A program made the position numbers and the translations under genes. From NCBI RefSeq assembly GCF_020991375.1, contig NZ_JAJLQZ010000020.1:1-64000 (forward strand): a stretch of DNA of 64,000 nt, written 5' to 3'. Shown one piece after another: positions 49,387 through 57,457 of this stretch. Under the pieces are notes generated by a model that saw only the letters and a list, made by a program, of their open reading frames with translations, did no database searches and was not told the origin of the DNA. Each line of letters opens with the position of its first letter. Position 1 is the first letter of the stretch. Origin of the DNA: Glycomyces amatae (GTDB taxonomy: Bacteria; Actinomycetota; Actinomycetes; Mycobacteriales; Micromonosporaceae).

Positions 49387-50082
49387 ATGACCGCCACCCT
49401 TCAGACCCGCACCCCGCCCTCCCGGCGCCGCCGCACCGCGGTCGTCGCCGTGGCCGTCCTCAGCGTCGCGATCGTCCTCTACGCCGTCCCCGCCTACCTC
49501 GCCCCCGACGTGAACTCGCGTGTCGGCATCCGCGAGGACGTTCCCCTCCACCTGCCGTTCCTCGTCGTCCACGCCGCCACCGCCGGCATCGCGCTCCTGG
49601 TCGGCCCGTTCCAGTTCTTCGGCTCGATCCGCCGCAACCGCCCCCAGGTCCACCGCGCCCTCGGGCGCGTCTACCTCCTCGCCGGCGTCCTCCCCGGCAG
49701 CCTCAGCGGCATCGTCGTCGCCGTGCTCACCACGGCCGGGCCCATCGCCCTGGTCTCGTTCGTCCTCCTGGACGTCTTCTGGTTCTACTCGGCGCTGCGC
49801 GCCTACCGGGCCGTCCGCGCCCGCGACTTCGCCGGGCACGAGCGCTGGATGCTGCGCAACTTCGCCGCGACCTTCGCCGCCGTGACCCTGCGCGTCTACC
49901 TGGGCCTGTTCATCGCCGTCCAGCTCCCGCTCCTGGAGGGCCCCTACGGCGGCGACTTCGAGGCGCTGTTCGCCGTCGCCTACACGGCGTCGATCGTGGC
50001 CTCGATCGCGCTCAACCTCCTGTTCATGGAAATGCACTTGCGGCGCAGGCGGACCCGGAGCACCCTCGGAGCGAACGCCTGA
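49387..50082 (+). CDS. DUF2306 membrane protein
   Basis: A 231-aa integral membrane protein of the DUF2306 family with six to seven helices. HLPFLVVHAATAGIALLVGP followed by FQFFGSIRRNRPQVHRALGR is the family signature, and GHERWMLRNFAATFAAVTLR the second conserved block. Function is unknown. AAGGAG (49374-49379) fixes the ATG. It is the probable target of the divergent MerR regulator; the GNAT gene 19 bp downstream may share the transcript. Confidence 0.88.
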   Translation: MTATLQTRTPPSRRRRTAVVAVAVLSVAIVLYAVPAYLAPDVNSRVGIREDVPLHLPFLVVHAATAGIALLVGPFQFFGSIRRNRPQVHRALGRVYLLAGVLPGSLSGIVVAVLTTAGPIALVSFVLLDVFWFYSALRAYRAVRARDFAGHERWMLRNFAATFAAVTLRVYLGLFIAVQLPLLEGPYGGDFEALFAVAYTASIVASIALNLLFMEMHLRRRRTRSTLGANA

Positions 50083-50101
50083 ACACGCACGGAGGAGCCG
50101 C

Positions 50102-50530
50102 ATGACCGACGACGAGCACACCGTCTCCACCGACCCCGACCGCCTCGACCGCGACTGGATCCACCGGGTCATCTCCACCGACACCTACTGGGCCCCCGGC
50201 CGCACCCGCGAGGACATGGACCGGGCCATCGACCACTCCCTGCCCTACGGCGTCTACGACGCCTCCGGACGCCAGCTCGCCTTCGCGCGGCTGGTCACCG
50301 ACCAGACCTACTTCGCGTGGCTCAGCGACGTCTACGTCGACCGGGCCGCCCGCGGCAAGGGCGTCGGCAAGCTCCTCATGCGCCACCTCCTCGCCGAGGC
50401 CGAGCGGATGGACCTCAAACGCGTCGTGCTCGCCACCGCCGACGCCCAAGGCCTCTACCGCCAGTTCGGCTTCACCGAGATCGACGACGGCAACACGTGG
50501 ATGTGCAGCCTCCGCCCCGACCGCGTCTGA
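50102..50530 (+). CDS. GNAT-family N-acetyltransferase
   Basis: A 142-aa GNAT enzyme. DVYVDRAARGKGVGKLLMRH is the acetyl-CoA binding loop with the R-x-x-G-x-G pattern, and LATADAQGLYRQFGF the closing motif, so the fold is complete. The N terminus (DRDWIHRVISTDTYWAPGRT, then REDMDRAIDHSLPYGVYDAS) matches the PaiA-like small-molecule acetyltransferases. ACGGAGGAGC precedes the ATG, and it lies 19 bp after the DUF2306 gene, so the two are likely co-transcribed. Confidence 0.9.
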   Translation: MTDDEHTVSTDPDRLDRDWIHRVISTDTYWAPGRTREDMDRAIDHSLPYGVYDASGRQLAFARLVTDQTYFAWLSDVYVDRAARGKGVGKLLMRHLLAEAERMDLKRVVLATADAQGLYRQFGFTEIDDGNTWMCSLRPDRV

Positions 50531-50653
50531 ACCGCGCCCCACGCGCCCCGGCCGCCCCGCGAGGTCGCCTCCGCCTCCTCGGCCTCGATCGCCGGACGGC
50601 CGTCGCGGCGACGCGCTAGGCTGGTGCGTTCCCGAATTCGAGCGAGGAGCGCA

Positions 50654-52795
50654 GTGTCCCAGGAACCAGGCCACGCCGACGCCCAACACCCGCAGGACGT
50701 CGACACGTCCCATGCCGTGCCCGAACCCGACCCCGCCAACACCCCCGAGCAGGAGATCGCGATCGAGCAGGAGTTCGTCGACCGCGTCTACGACCGCGTC
50801 GAGATCCTCCGCTCCGAAGCCGAGGGCAACCGCGACTCCGGCTACGCGCACCTCGCCGCGACCGTCCCCGGCGCCCAGTACGAACGCGACGTCTTCGTCT
50901 ACCGCGCCGCCAGGCGCATCGCCGACCTCGACTCCCAGCACGAGGGACTCGTCTTCGGGCGCCTCGACTTCGACAACGGGGCCGTCCGCCACGTCGGGCG
51001 CCTCGGCGTCCGCGACGACGCCTACCGCACCCTCCTCGTCGACTGGCGCGCCCCCGCCGCCGCGCCCTTCTACCGCGCCACCGCCGTCGACCGCCAGGAC
51101 GTCGCGCGCCGCCGCGTCATCCGCTCCTTCGGCCGCAGCGTCGAGGAGATCAGCGACGACCTCCTCAACGACGACGCCGCCGACCGGCTCCCCGTCATCG
51201 GCGACGGCGCGCTCATGGCCGCCCTGGGCCGCAAGCGGACCGGGCGCATGCGCGACATCGTCGCCACCATCCAGGCCGAGCAGGACGCCGCGATCCGCGC
51301 CCCCGGCCGGGGCGCCACCATCATCACCGGCGGCCCCGGCACCGGCAAGACCGTCGTCGCCCTCCACCGCGCCGCCTACCTGCTCTACCAAGACCGCAGC
51401 CGCTACGAGGCCGCGGGCATCCTCGTCGTCGGCCCCTCCGCCGTGTTCATGAAGTACATCGGCCGCGTCCTCCCCAGCCTCGGCGAGGAGACCGCCGCCC
51501 TGTACTCACTCGGCGAGCTCTACGCCGGCGTCGAGGCCGTCCGCCAGGACCTGCCCGAGGTCGCCGCCGTCAAGGGCGGCACCATCATGCTGCCGATCCT
51601 GCGCCGCCTCGTGCGCCAGACCCCGCCGGACGCGCCCGGCGAACTGCGCATCGTCTACCGCGGCGACGTGTTCCGACTCGACGCCGACGAGCTCGCGGCC
51701 GCCCGCGCCCGCGTCTTCGAGAAGGAGCCGCGCCCCAACCTCGCCAAGACCGAGGCCGGACGCGCCCTCCTGATCGCCCTGTGGCGCAAGATCAAACCCG
51801 TGATCCCCGACGCCGAGCCCGCCAAGTTCTCCCGCGACGTCGGCTCCCGCGGCGAGTTCCTCACCTTCCTCGACCACTGGTGGCCCGACCTGGACCCCGC
51901 CGAGGTCCTCGGCTGGGCCGGCGACGAGCAGCGCCTCGGCTCGGCCGCCGAAGGGCACCTGAAGAAGGCCGCCGTCCAGGCCGTCGCCGCCTCCCTCCGG
52001 GAGGCCGACTTCTCCATCCCGGACGTGGCCCTCCTCGACGAGCTGCGCATCCTCCTCGGCGTCAAGCCCCAGAGCCGCAGTCGCGACCGCATCCGCTCCT
52101 GGGACGGCATCCAGGAGGTCTCCACCACCCAGGACCGCTACTACGACCGGCCCGAACGCCAGTCCCGCGACGCCTTCTACGAGGACTACGCCCACGTCAT
52201 CGTCGACGAGGCCCAGGACCTCTCGCCGATGCAGTGGCGCATGCTCGGGCGGCGCGGGCGCGCCGCCGGGTGGACCGTCGTCGGCGACGAGGCGCAGTCG
52301 AGCTGGCCGCGCCCCAGGGAGAGCGCCGACGCCCGCCGCCGCGCCGTCCCGCGCGGACGCGTGCACGAGTTCCACCTCACCAAGAACTACCGCAACTCCA
52401 AAGAGGTCTTCGACTACGCCGCAGCGTGGGCGAAGCCGCGGCTGCGCGACATCGACCTGCCCGAGGCGGTGCGCGAGACCGACGTGCCCGTGCGCGAGAA
52501 GGCCGTCGACGCCGACGCGCTGCTGCCCGAACTCGCGGGCGCGGTCGCCGAGGCGCTCGAGGCCGTCGAAGGGACGGTGGGCATCATCGCGCCGTACGCG
52601 CGCCACGCCGAACTGGCCGCGCTCGTCCACGACGACCGCGTGACCCTGGTGGGGCCCCTTGAGTCCAAGGGACTCGAATGGGACGCCGTGATCGCCGTCG
52701 ACCTCGAGGCGGTGGCCGAGTCCCACGGCCCGGGCGTCGCCTACGTGGTCCTCACCAGAGCGACCCAGCGCCTCACCCGCCTCGACCCGGCCTGA
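50654..52795 (+). CDS. helD: HelD-like superfamily 1 ATPase
   Basis: A 713-aa UvrD/HelD-type ATPase. TIITGGPGTGKTVVALHRAA is Walker A (about residue 224), IVDEAQDLSPMQWRMLGRRG Walker B, TKNYRNSKEVFDYA motif IV/V and LESKGLEWDAVIAVD motif VI. HelD proteins remove stalled RNA polymerase and can give rifamycin tolerance. A TAGGCT box (50617-50622) and GAGGAG before GTG 50654 mark the promoter and start. The missing C-terminal arginine-rich helicase extension argues for HelD rather than UvrD. Confidence 0.85.
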   Translation: MSQEPGHADAQHPQDVDTSHAVPEPDPANTPEQEIAIEQEFVDRVYDRVEILRSEAEGNRDSGYAHLAATVPGAQYERDVFVYRAARRIADLDSQHEGLVFGRLDFDNGAVRHVGRLGVRDDAYRTLLVDWRAPAAAPFYRATAVDRQDVARRRVIRSFGRSVEEISDDLLNDDAADRLPVIGDGALMAALGRKRTGRMRDIVATIQAEQDAAIRAPGRGATIITGGPGTGKTVVALHRAAYLLYQDRSRYEAAGILVVGPSAVFMKYIGRVLPSLGEETAALYSLGELYAGVEAVRQDLPEVAAVKGGTIMLPILRRLVRQTPPDAPGELRIVYRGDVFRLDADELAAARARVFEKEPRPNLAKTEAGRALLIALWRKIKPVIPDAEPAKFSRDVGSRGEFLTFLDHWWPDLDPAEVLGWAGDEQRLGSAAEGHLKKAAVQAVAASLREADFSIPDVALLDELRILLGVKPQSRSRDRIRSWDGIQEVSTTQDRYYDRPERQSRDAFYEDYAHVIVDEAQDLSPMQWRMLGRRGRAAGWTVVGDEAQSSWPRPRESADARRRAVPRGRVHEFHLTKNYRNSKEVFDYAAAWAKPRLRDIDLPEAVRETDVPVREKAVDADALLPELAGAVAEALEAVEGTVGIIAPYARHAELAALVHDDRVTLVGPLESKGLEWDAVIAVDLEAVAESHGPGVAYVVLTRATQRLTRLDPA

Positions 52796-52933
52796 CGTGC
52801 GCTAACCGCTCGTACCGATCCACAACGGACTGCGAACACCTTCGTGGGCAGCGCCGACACGGGGCGGCCGCTAGACTCCAAGTGAGTCGCGGCCGCCCCG
52901 CCGCCGCACCGAGAACCGAATAGGCCGCCTGCT

Positions 52934-53611
52934 GTGTTCACGCCCCCGCCGCCCCGCTCCCGCCCCCTCGAATTGACCGGCCCCGGCCCGTCGCCGCTGG
53001 GCAAACCGCCGAAACGGTCGCAGCCTTTCCTTGCCACGGCGTTCGTGATCGGGGCACTCTGGGCGCTCCCCGCCGTGGCGGTCCAGTCGTACGCCGTCGC
53101 GACCGACAGCGGCTTGTACGCGCGCATCTCATCCGCGATGCTGCTGATCGCGTGTTTCATCATGGTCGTCGGCACCGAGTACCGAGACGGCGAGGCCGAC
53201 GGAGAGACCGCCGCCGCGGGTGGAAGGCTGCCGCTGCGTGAGCAGCTGCGGCTGGCCCCGTGGGGGCGGTGCGCCGTGACCTACCTCAGCGCGACCGCCG
53301 TCGCGGTGCCGGTCGTCGTCGCCGGCGCCTACGACCACCAGGTGGCCTTCGCCGCGTTGAGCGCCTATCTGGCCGCCGGCCTCGCGGTGTCGTTCATCGC
53401 GCCTCTCGAACGGCTGGTCCGCCGTGTCCCGGACACGTTCGCGGCGGTGTTCACGGGCGTGCCGATGGGACTGCTCTTCGGCGGCATGGTCGCTCGACAC
53501 CGCTGGTTCGACGACCCCTGGGTGTGGACCAGCGCCGCACTGGGGGCGCTCATGACCCTCCGCGCGCTCTTGCCAGCGGCCGCCGCCCGGATCCGCCGAC
53601 GGCGGCGGTGA
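52934..53611 (+). CDS. Membrane protein of unknown function
   Basis: A 225-aa protein with a Pro-rich cytosolic N terminus (~30 residues) and five to six membrane helices (LATAFVIGALWALPAVAVQS, ISSAMLLIACFIMVVGTEYR, YLSATAVAVPVVVAGAYDHQ, FAALSAYLAAGLAVSFIAPL, FTGVPMGLLFGGMVARH). No family is recognised. GTG 52934 begins the message. It is separated from helD by 138 bp and probably has its own promoter. Confidence 0.75.
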   Translation: MFTPPPPRSRPLELTGPGPSPLGKPPKRSQPFLATAFVIGALWALPAVAVQSYAVATDSGLYARISSAMLLIACFIMVVGTEYRDGEADGETAAAGGRLPLREQLRLAPWGRCAVTYLSATAVAVPVVVAGAYDHQVAFAALSAYLAAGLAVSFIAPLERLVRRVPDTFAAVFTGVPMGLLFGGMVARHRWFDDPWVWTSAALGALMTLRALLPAAAARIRRRRR

Positions 53612-53632
53612 GCGGCGGACCGAGGCGGACGG

Positions 53633-53887
53633 TCAGTCGCCCACCGGCCGGTCGGCGGGCTCCTCCGGCCTGCGGCGACCGGTCCTCCTCGCCATCCAGA
53701 TCAGCAGGGCCGCGGCGAGGACCCCCGGGCCCATGTGGACCAGGAGCACGCCGAACAGGCTCGGCCCGCCCCAGTCGCCCTCGTAGCTCGACGGGTCGCC
53801 GAAGTCGATCACGAAGGGCTCCATCAGGGCCCGCACGATGAAGAAGCCCCCGACGACGAAGGCGAGCAGCCACAGGACGCGTCTCAT
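53633..53887 (-). CDS. Small membrane protein
   Basis: An 84-aa protein with two membrane helices (VLWLLAFVVGGFFIVRALME; GVLLVHMGPGVLAAALLIWM) joined by an acidic, aromatic loop (PFVIDFGDPSSYEGDWGGPS). The loop and helix pattern is conserved across actinomycetes, so it is likely a real gene, but no function is known. It runs opposite to the preceding gene and is spaced from the lysoplasmalogenase by 9 bp, so the two may form a transcript. Confidence 0.8.
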   Translation of the reverse strand: MRRVLWLLAFVVGGFFIVRALMEPFVIDFGDPSSYEGDWGGPSLFGVLLVHMGPGVLAAALLIWMARRTGRRRPEEPADRPVGD

Positions 53888-53896
53888 GGACCGACA

Positions 53897-54595
53897 CTAG
53901 CGGCCCGCGGCCGCCCTGTCAGCCCGCATCCGCCGCACCGCCCCCACGACCAGCAGCAGCTGCGCCGCCGCGTACGTCGCCATCACCGCGTGGCCCTCGC
54001 CCGGGACGTCGAACCCCGCCACGCCCATGCCCAGGACCAGGTCCGAGACCACGAACAGCAGCCCGCCCAGGCCTGTCACGAGGCCGAGGCCGCTCGCGGC
54101 CGCGCCCATCGACACCAGCAGGAGGCTGTACACCGCGACCGGGACCGCGAGCGCCTCCAGCCGCGGCCACAGGACGACGTTGGCGCCCAACCAGAACGCC
54201 AGGTAGCAGCCCGGGACGAGCCAGCGCCGCCGCAGCGCCGAGAGCGCGCCGAGCCGCGCGAAGACCGCGATGTAGACCAGCTGCATGAGCCCGAACAGGG
54301 CCATGCCCGCCAGGAACGCGGGCGTGCCGTCCACGAGCAGGGCGATGTCGGCCGCGCAGGCCAGCAGCAGGCCCGCGCCGAGCCACCGCGGCAGCCGCTC
54401 GCCGGGGGCGGCCGAGACGATCAGGTAGCCCAGCAGCAGGAGCGTCAACGCGGGCTTGGTGATCCAGCGGGCCTCCCCGAGCCCCGCGGCGATGGCGGCG
54501 AGGTCGCCCGCGACGGCCGCGGCGAACGCCCACAGCCACGCGCGCGCCGGGACGCGGACGAGCACCGAGCGGATCAGGACGAGGGGAGGGCTCAT
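53897..54595 (-). CDS. Lysoplasmalogenase-like (YhhN) membrane protein
   Basis: A 232-aa membrane protein of the YhhN/TMEM86 family, whose eukaryotic members hydrolyse lysoplasmalogen; bacterial members are thought to handle vinyl-ether or related lipids. Eight hydrophobic helices are visible, with WITKPALTLLLLGYLIVSAA and LLLACAADIALLVDGTPAFL carrying the conserved K and DxxL motifs, and FVVSDLVLGMG near the end. The start at 54595 gives a normal first helix. Confidence 0.85.
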   Translation of the reverse strand: MSPPLVLIRSVLVRVPARAWLWAFAAAVAGDLAAIAAGLGEARWITKPALTLLLLGYLIVSAAPGERLPRWLGAGLLLACAADIALLVDGTPAFLAGMALFGLMQLVYIAVFARLGALSALRRRWLVPGCYLAFWLGANVVLWPRLEALAVPVAVYSLLLVSMGAAASGLGLVTGLGGLLFVVSDLVLGMGVAGFDVPGEGHAVMATYAAAQLLLVVGAVRRMRADRAAAGR

Positions 54596-54622
54596 GGGTG
54601 AGGGAGCCTAGCAGAGCCGGGG

Positions 54623-54991
54623 TCAGTGCAGGTCGCGGATGTTGATCGTCTCGCCCTGGACGACGTTGCGGGGGCCGTCGCCGTGGAAGTTGTTCTGGAA
54701 CATGACCTGCTGCCCGGCCTGGTTCACCTGCGAGATCTGGATCGGCTTGCCCGCGAGCTCGCTCAGCTGCCGGCGGAACTCGGGGTCCTCGGCGCACGCC
54801 TGCTCGATCGCGGCCGCCAGGCCCTCGGGCGGGATCTTGCCGGTCTCGGCGCGCAGCAGCACGAGCTCGCGGCCCTCGTCCCTGCCGAACCGCTCCTTGA
54901 CGAGCCTGCCTGCGGCGACGATGCCCTTGGCGGCCTCCCCGGCGAGGGTGCCGGCCGCGGCGGTGGCGATCGAGAGCAGTATCGGATCCAT
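54623..54991 (-). CDS. Hypothetical protein with amyloid-motif-like tail
   Basis: A 122-aa protein. Residues ~1-50 (DPILLSIATAAAGTLAGEAA, then KGIVAAGRLVKERFGRDEGR) form a hydrophobic then basic helical domain resembling the Bell-type membrane-active effector domain. The last ~30 residues (QVNQAGQQVMFQNNFHGDGP, then RNVVQGETINI) resemble a bacterial amyloid-signalling motif: Gln/Asn/Gly-rich with spaced hydrophobic residues. Such pairs act in NLR-triggered cell death, but no partner NLR gene is present, so the assignment is speculative. Confidence 0.65.
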   Translation of the reverse strand: MDPILLSIATAAAGTLAGEAAKGIVAAGRLVKERFGRDEGRELVLLRAETGKIPPEGLAAAIEQACAEDPEFRRQLSELAGKPIQISQVNQAGQQVMFQNNFHGDGPRNVVQGETINIRDLH

Positions 54992-55051
54992 GTGGCCTCC
55001 TTCGGGGGTTCCACACAGGGTAGTCCGCTCCGGGCCGAGCGGGAAGACGCG

Positions 55052-55098
55052 CGAACGCCCGGGCGGCGCGATCGGGCCGGGCCGGGAGGCGCGCCGGC
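55052..55098 (+). repeat. Left copy of 47-bp direct repeat
   Basis: Core CCCGGGCGGCGCGATCGGGC continues 10 bp further without a mismatch and 47 bp match the copy at 56542 with three mismatches, an interval of 1,490 bp. The spacing and location bracket the gene-poor segment. Confidence 0.7.
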
Positions 55099-55276
55099 GA
55101 CCGCTAACCGCAATGCCGTTCAGTTAAAGCGTCGGTGGCGGTGTGGCGGTGTGGCGGCAGGTGTGCTGGAGGGTGATCGTGCCCGGGATCCGTCTTGGCG
55201 CCGACAGATCCGGCCTTGCCGCGGTCGGGGCCGTGCAGCTGGAGCCGGTGCCGGTAGGGGGTGGGGTCCGGGTTCA

Positions 55277-55436
55277 GGCGGCGGCGACGGTGGGGAGGGT
55301 GGAGGGCTGGGGTCGGTTGGCGGGCCTGGGGTTGGTGGAGTGGCGAGGTCCATAAAGGCGGCGGCGACGAAGCGGTGTGTGGAGGGCTGGGGTCGGTTAG
55401 CGGGCCGGGGGCTGGTGTGGGTCGGGCGGACGGGGC
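55277..55436 (+). repeat. 80-bp tandem duplication, G-rich
   Basis: Two imperfect 80-bp copies (55277-55356 and 55357-55436), each with GGCGGCGGCGACG and, 22 bp on, GTGGAGGGCTGGGGTCGGTT. The first copy contains four G-runs (55292-55311) that could form a G-quadruplex. Confidence 0.65.
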
Positions 55437-56072
55437 GTCGGCCTGGGGTGTGGATGTCGTTGCGGCGCAGGGACACCGGTGGAAACATGAGGGTTCTCTA
55501 CCCGTGTGGGTGTTGCCGGGGTGGGGCTGGTGGGAGGAGAATTGGGGTACGTACAGGGTTACGGAATCAGTGCAAGCGAACGAGATGTGTTCACTTAATG
55601 CAGACTACGACAGCCTCTGGCCGCTCGTACCGCCCACTGGTGTCGGGGCCGCCCTCGCAGCTAGGACGGGGGTTGTTTGTCCCGCGTTCCGGTCCTGCGC
55701 TGGTACCACCGTCACCGCGGTCTACGGGCATGTGACGGGAGCGCGGCCTCCTTGAGGAGGTACCGCCGGCCAGCACAGTCGGAGTCCCGCACACACCCCC
55801 GCACGTATCCAGCACACCCACCCGACCACCACCGACAGGACAGGAGGGAAAGACCAGACAGGCCCGACAGGCCGATAGGTCCACACGCCAGGGAGAACCG
55901 GCGGGACCGGCAGGCCATGGCCGCACGGCGGCGACTACTCGACGGCGATACGAGACCCGGCCGCGAGAGCCCGCTGCGAGGCGGCGCCGCCAGGCGAGGC
56001 GATCACCATCGCGACCATCACCGCGTATCCGCCAGGACGCGACCACGCCCACCGGGAGGAGGTGAACCCACC

Positions 56073-56459
56073 ATGACCACCACGACCACGACGATGCCCT
56101 GTGCGAGCGCTCCTGCGGCACCCACCGCGCGCCAGGCCGCTGCGACGAACCCAGCAGCAGCCACCGCAGCAACGGCGACCGGCAGCGGCCCCACCGCTTC
56201 GGCGACCACCGGCCGAGCCGCCGCAGCGACGACCGGCGGCAACTCCACCGCACCACCGAACACCGGCCGAGTCGCCACCGCACCGGTCACCGGCCCCGCC
56301 ACCACCGCCGCCCGGCCCCACTCACGCCACCCCGGCCCCGGCGATCCGCCCCGGTACATCCTCCGACTCACCGCCGCCGACCGCCCGAACCTGACCCGAG
56401 CACCCGCCCGGCCCCGGCAATCCGCCCAGGACCGGCCCCGCCGCCACACCCGTCGCTGA
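56073..56459 (+). CDS. Hypothetical protein, low confidence
   Basis: A possible 128-aa protein starting at ATG 56073 behind an excellent ribosome site (GGGAGGAGGTGAA, 56054-56066). The ATG overlaps, as ATGA, the stop of another frame that reads AITIATITAYPPGRDHAHRE followed by EVNPP, which suggests translational coupling. The product is Thr/Ala/Pro-rich with many repeats and then Arg-rich, and it is not like any known family, so it may be a remnant rather than a working gene. Confidence 0.3.
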   Translation: MTTTTTTMPCASAPAAPTARQAAATNPAAATAATATGSGPTASATTGRAAAATTGGNSTAPPNTGRVATAPVTGPATTAARPHSRHPGPGDPPRYILRLTAADRPNLTRAPARPRQSAQDRPRRHTRR

Positions 56460-56497
56460 CTGCCCGAACCTGACCCGAGCACCCGCCCGGCCCCGGC
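56383..56497 (+). repeat. 79-bp spaced direct repeat
   Basis: GCCCGAACCTGACCCGAGCA plus 16 further bases at 56383-56418 recur at 56462-56497. A weaker third copy of the GGCCCCGGC-ATCCGCC part lies at 56334. Confidence 0.75.
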
Positions 56498-56541
56498 GAC
56501 ACACCCCAAGACCGGCCCACCGCCACACCGCCGCTGCCTCC

Positions 56542-56588
56542 CGAACCCCCGGGCGGCGCGATCGGGCCGGGCCGGGAAGCGCACCGGC
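56542..56588 (+). repeat. Right copy of 47-bp direct repeat
   Basis: Matches 55052-55098 with three mismatches. A shorter third copy (GACCGGGCCGGGCCGGGAGG, 56598-56617) lies just after it. Confidence 0.7.
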
Positions 56589-56646
56589 CGGTGACACGAC
56601 CGGGCCGGGCCGGGAGGCGCGACGGCGGCCGCCGCCAGCGACACGA

Positions 56647-56751
56647 TCGGGTGACACGACGGGGCCCGGGGCCGGTTCTTGTCATACCCGCGGGGGAGGG
56701 TGGGGCTACCTTCTTCTTCCCCCAGGGAGGGTGGGGGTTAGGGATGGCAGG
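56647..56751 (+). repeat. G-quadruplex repeat, copy 1
   Basis: About 105 bp shared with 63124-63225: GGGTGACACG, a CCGG stretch, GGTTCTTGTC, CTACCTTCTTCTTCCCCC and GGGAGGGTGGGGGTTAGGG (56725-56743). The last element has four G-runs with short loops. Confidence 0.7.
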
Positions 56752-56813
56752 GGTCGGAGAGGACGAGGGTCGGAGGGGACAGTGGCTGGAGGGGACAGGC
56801 GCGAATCGCCCCT

Positions 56814-57410
56814 TCACCCGCTCGGGTTCGCCGCCGCCGGCGTCAGGTTCCACAGGGCGATCGCGTGCTCCCCGTGCTCGTAGCCCAGCGCCGCGATCGA
56901 AGCGGTGTCCACCTTGAAGTCCCGGCCGTCCCTCGCGGGCCGCCCCAGCCACCTCGCCGCCGCCACCCGCAGGCTGTGCCCGTGCGCCACGAACGCGACG
57001 TCCCCGCGCTCCAGCAGCGGCTCGGCCTCAGCGAGCGCCCGGTCCAGCCGCGCCGCGACCTCCTCGGCCGACTCGCCGCCCTCGCCCTTCCCGCCGTCCG
57101 TCCACAGCGTCCACTCCGGGTCCTCGGCCCGGATCTCCTCGCTCGTGCGGCCCTCGTACTCGCCGTACGCCCACTCGGCCAGGTCCGGGACCACCGCCGT
57201 GACCTCCAGCCCCGCCAGGTCCGCGGTCGCGAGCGCGCGCCGGCGCGGACTCGACCACACCGCCGCGAAGTCCCGGCCCGCCAGCAGCGGCGCCAGCGCC
57301 CTCGCCTGGGACACGCCGTGCCCGGTGAGCTCCAGGTCCGTGACCGAGGTGTGCTGGCCCGAGGCCGACCAGGTCGTCTCGCCGTGGCGGATGAGCACGA
57401 TCTCTCCCAT
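56814..57410 (-). CDS. Histidine phosphatase family protein
   Basis: A 198-aa phosphoglycerate-mutase-like phosphatase. LIRHGETTWSASGQH is the phosphohistidine RHG motif; SSPRRRALATADLAGL and VAFVAHGHSLRVAAARWLGR supply the second Arg and His. The acidic catalytic residue is in EWAYGEYEGRTSEEIRAEDP. Its substrate (phosphorylated sugar, cofactor or nucleotide) is not clear. ATG 57410 gives the normal start. The dispersed G-rich repeat follows its stop. Confidence 0.9.
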   Translation of the reverse strand: MGEIVLIRHGETTWSASGQHTSVTDLELTGHGVSQARALAPLLAGRDFAAVWSSPRRRALATADLAGLEVTAVVPDLAEWAYGEYEGRTSEEIRAEDPEWTLWTDGGKGEGGESAEEVAARLDRALAEAEPLLERGDVAFVAHGHSLRVAAARWLGRPARDGRDFKVDTASIAALGYEHGEHAIALWNLTPAAANPSG

Positions 57411-57457
57411 GCCGCCCAGCCTAAACCGCCCGCGGCGCGGGCACGGGCGATCGCCGC

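Larger units (their letters stand above)
54992..56072. other. Gene-poor, repeat-rich segment
   Basis: No gene is supported for over 1 kb; all frames here are low in information and give Arg/Pro-rich shadow proteins. It contains the left 47-bp direct repeat (55052-55098), a GT-rich 80-bp tandem repeat (55277-55436), a region of lower GC near 55510-55620, and the upstream half of a coding-like frame that ends at 56074. Confidence 0.6.

Noticed and set aside
55591-56321. Leftward frames (230 and 128 aa) in the repeat-rich segment
   Set aside because: Arg/Gly/Ala repeats arising from tandem DNA repeats, no start signals.
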